DNA of 64,000 bases from Mesobacillus subterraneus (GTDB taxonomy: Bacteria; Bacillota; Bacilli; Bacillales; Cytobacillaceae), in contig NZ_CP129019.1 of the NCBI RefSeq assembly GCF_020524355.2, forward strand, positions 1,488,001 through 1,552,000. Direction: 5' to 3'. Within the stretch, counting starts at the first letter, position 1. Each line of letters starts with the position of its first letter. The notes under the pieces were generated by a model. That model was not told the DNA's origin, did no database searches, and saw only the letters and a program-made list of their open reading frames with translations. Made by a program: the position numbers and the translations under genes. Below are positions 63,586-64,000 of this stretch, one piece after another.

Positions 63586-63812
63586 GTTGTGCTTTTAACA
63601 GTAATGGTTTTCTGAAATAATAAAAGAAAGTGATTAAATAACACTATCGTGATAGTCAAAACCTTTGGTTAAAAGAAAATATCATGTTAAAATATTAATG
63701 TAAACGGTTGAAATCTGAATACTATCATTATTCTTTGAAATCACAGTTAAAAATGAACACGACAGGGTAACAAATAATTAATGAATATTAGAATTGGCAA
63801 GGGGGTTTTTTT

Positions 63813-64000
63813 GTGAAAAAGCCAGTTTCAGGAGACAGGATAATATGACCAGGGTTTCATGGACCTAACCAGGGGTATGTCGATGAATTGTATGAGATGT
63901 TCCTAAAAGATCCTGATTCCGTTGATGCTGATATAAGGGAATATTTTGAACTGAATGCTAATCTTCAAGGTTCATCTTCAAATGAAAGTAATCCAGTCAT
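63813..64000 (+). pseudogene. odhA: 2-oxoglutarate dehydrogenase E1 (OdhA), 5' end with in-frame stop
   Basis: GTG 63813 behind AAGGGGG opens VKKPVSGDRI, then TGA at 63846-63848, then the same frame continues PGFHGPNQGYVDELYEMFL and REYFEL to the window edge. The FHGPNxGYV segment is the N-terminal signature of Bacillus OdhA. The TGA stands where a Trp (TGG) is plausible, so one G-to-A change would explain it, as mutation or sequence error. A start after the stop (ATG 63898) would drop this signature. The gene runs off the window. Confidence 0.85.

Overview
The window is chromosomal DNA from a spore-forming low-GC Firmicute of the family Bacillaceae (Bacillus sensu lato, perhaps Mesobacillus-like; the genus is an inference). 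Evidence: Spo0M, YozD, YozE, YodN, YokU and CtpA homologues in an order recalling the Bacillus subtilis yod region, Ku/LigD repair, T-box leaders, purine-rich ribosome binding sites and TTG/GTG starts.

Layout. 1-3.2 kb: 3' remnant of kamA, then yokU, yozE, yodN, yozD. 3.2-9.2 kb: spo0M, deoD, a VanY-like lipoprotein carboxypeptidase, and copA-copZ behind a palindromic CsoR-type operator. 9.2-14.6 kb: ctpA, a CobW-type GTPase and small genes. 14.6-17.2 kb: an IS110-family insertion sequence with structured flanks. 17.2-18.7 kb: a persulfide-responsive cst-like locus (CstR plus three rhodanese-fold proteins) with two matching operators. 19-23.3 kb: lipoprotein, two-component system and YtkA-like lipoprotein. 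24-34.5 kb: exported CAP protein, SDR, GNAT, amidohydrolase, yxlEFG-like ABC system, subtilisin-like protease, and a damaged Cys-rich copper-binding protein. 34.6-39.5 kb: DapF paralogue, divergent ligD/ku, NAD-dependent epimerase. 40-45 kb: small conserved genes, a 12-unit tandem array, two LysE-family exporters and tRNA-Leu. 45.2-48.8 kb: fruRKA. 48.8-53 kb: DUF2935, a hidden type I toxin-antitoxin pair, hydrolase, MFS transporter, MOSC protein. 53-60.2 kb: trpEGDCFBA behind two tandem tryptophan T-boxes. 60.3-64 kb: methyltransferase, selU, small genes, and the 5' end of odhA.

The strongest unlisted signals are: (1) a 29-residue holin-like toxin with a perfect LexA-type palindrome at its promoter and a convergent antisense RNA with its own promoter and terminator; (2) four intergenic arrays of palindromic units of different sequence with a common spacing of about 52 bp; (3) a family of about eight dispersed, strongly folding intergenic repeats, one lying between the trp leader and trpE.

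Several conserved genes carry one- or two-base length changes, mostly in homopolymers (response regulator, fruA, trpD, trpA, methyltransferase). There are also an internal deletion (DUF326 gene), an in-frame stop (odhA) and a catalytic Asp-to-Asn change (fruK). Their density suggests sequence error for many of them, so these genes are called disrupted as read.
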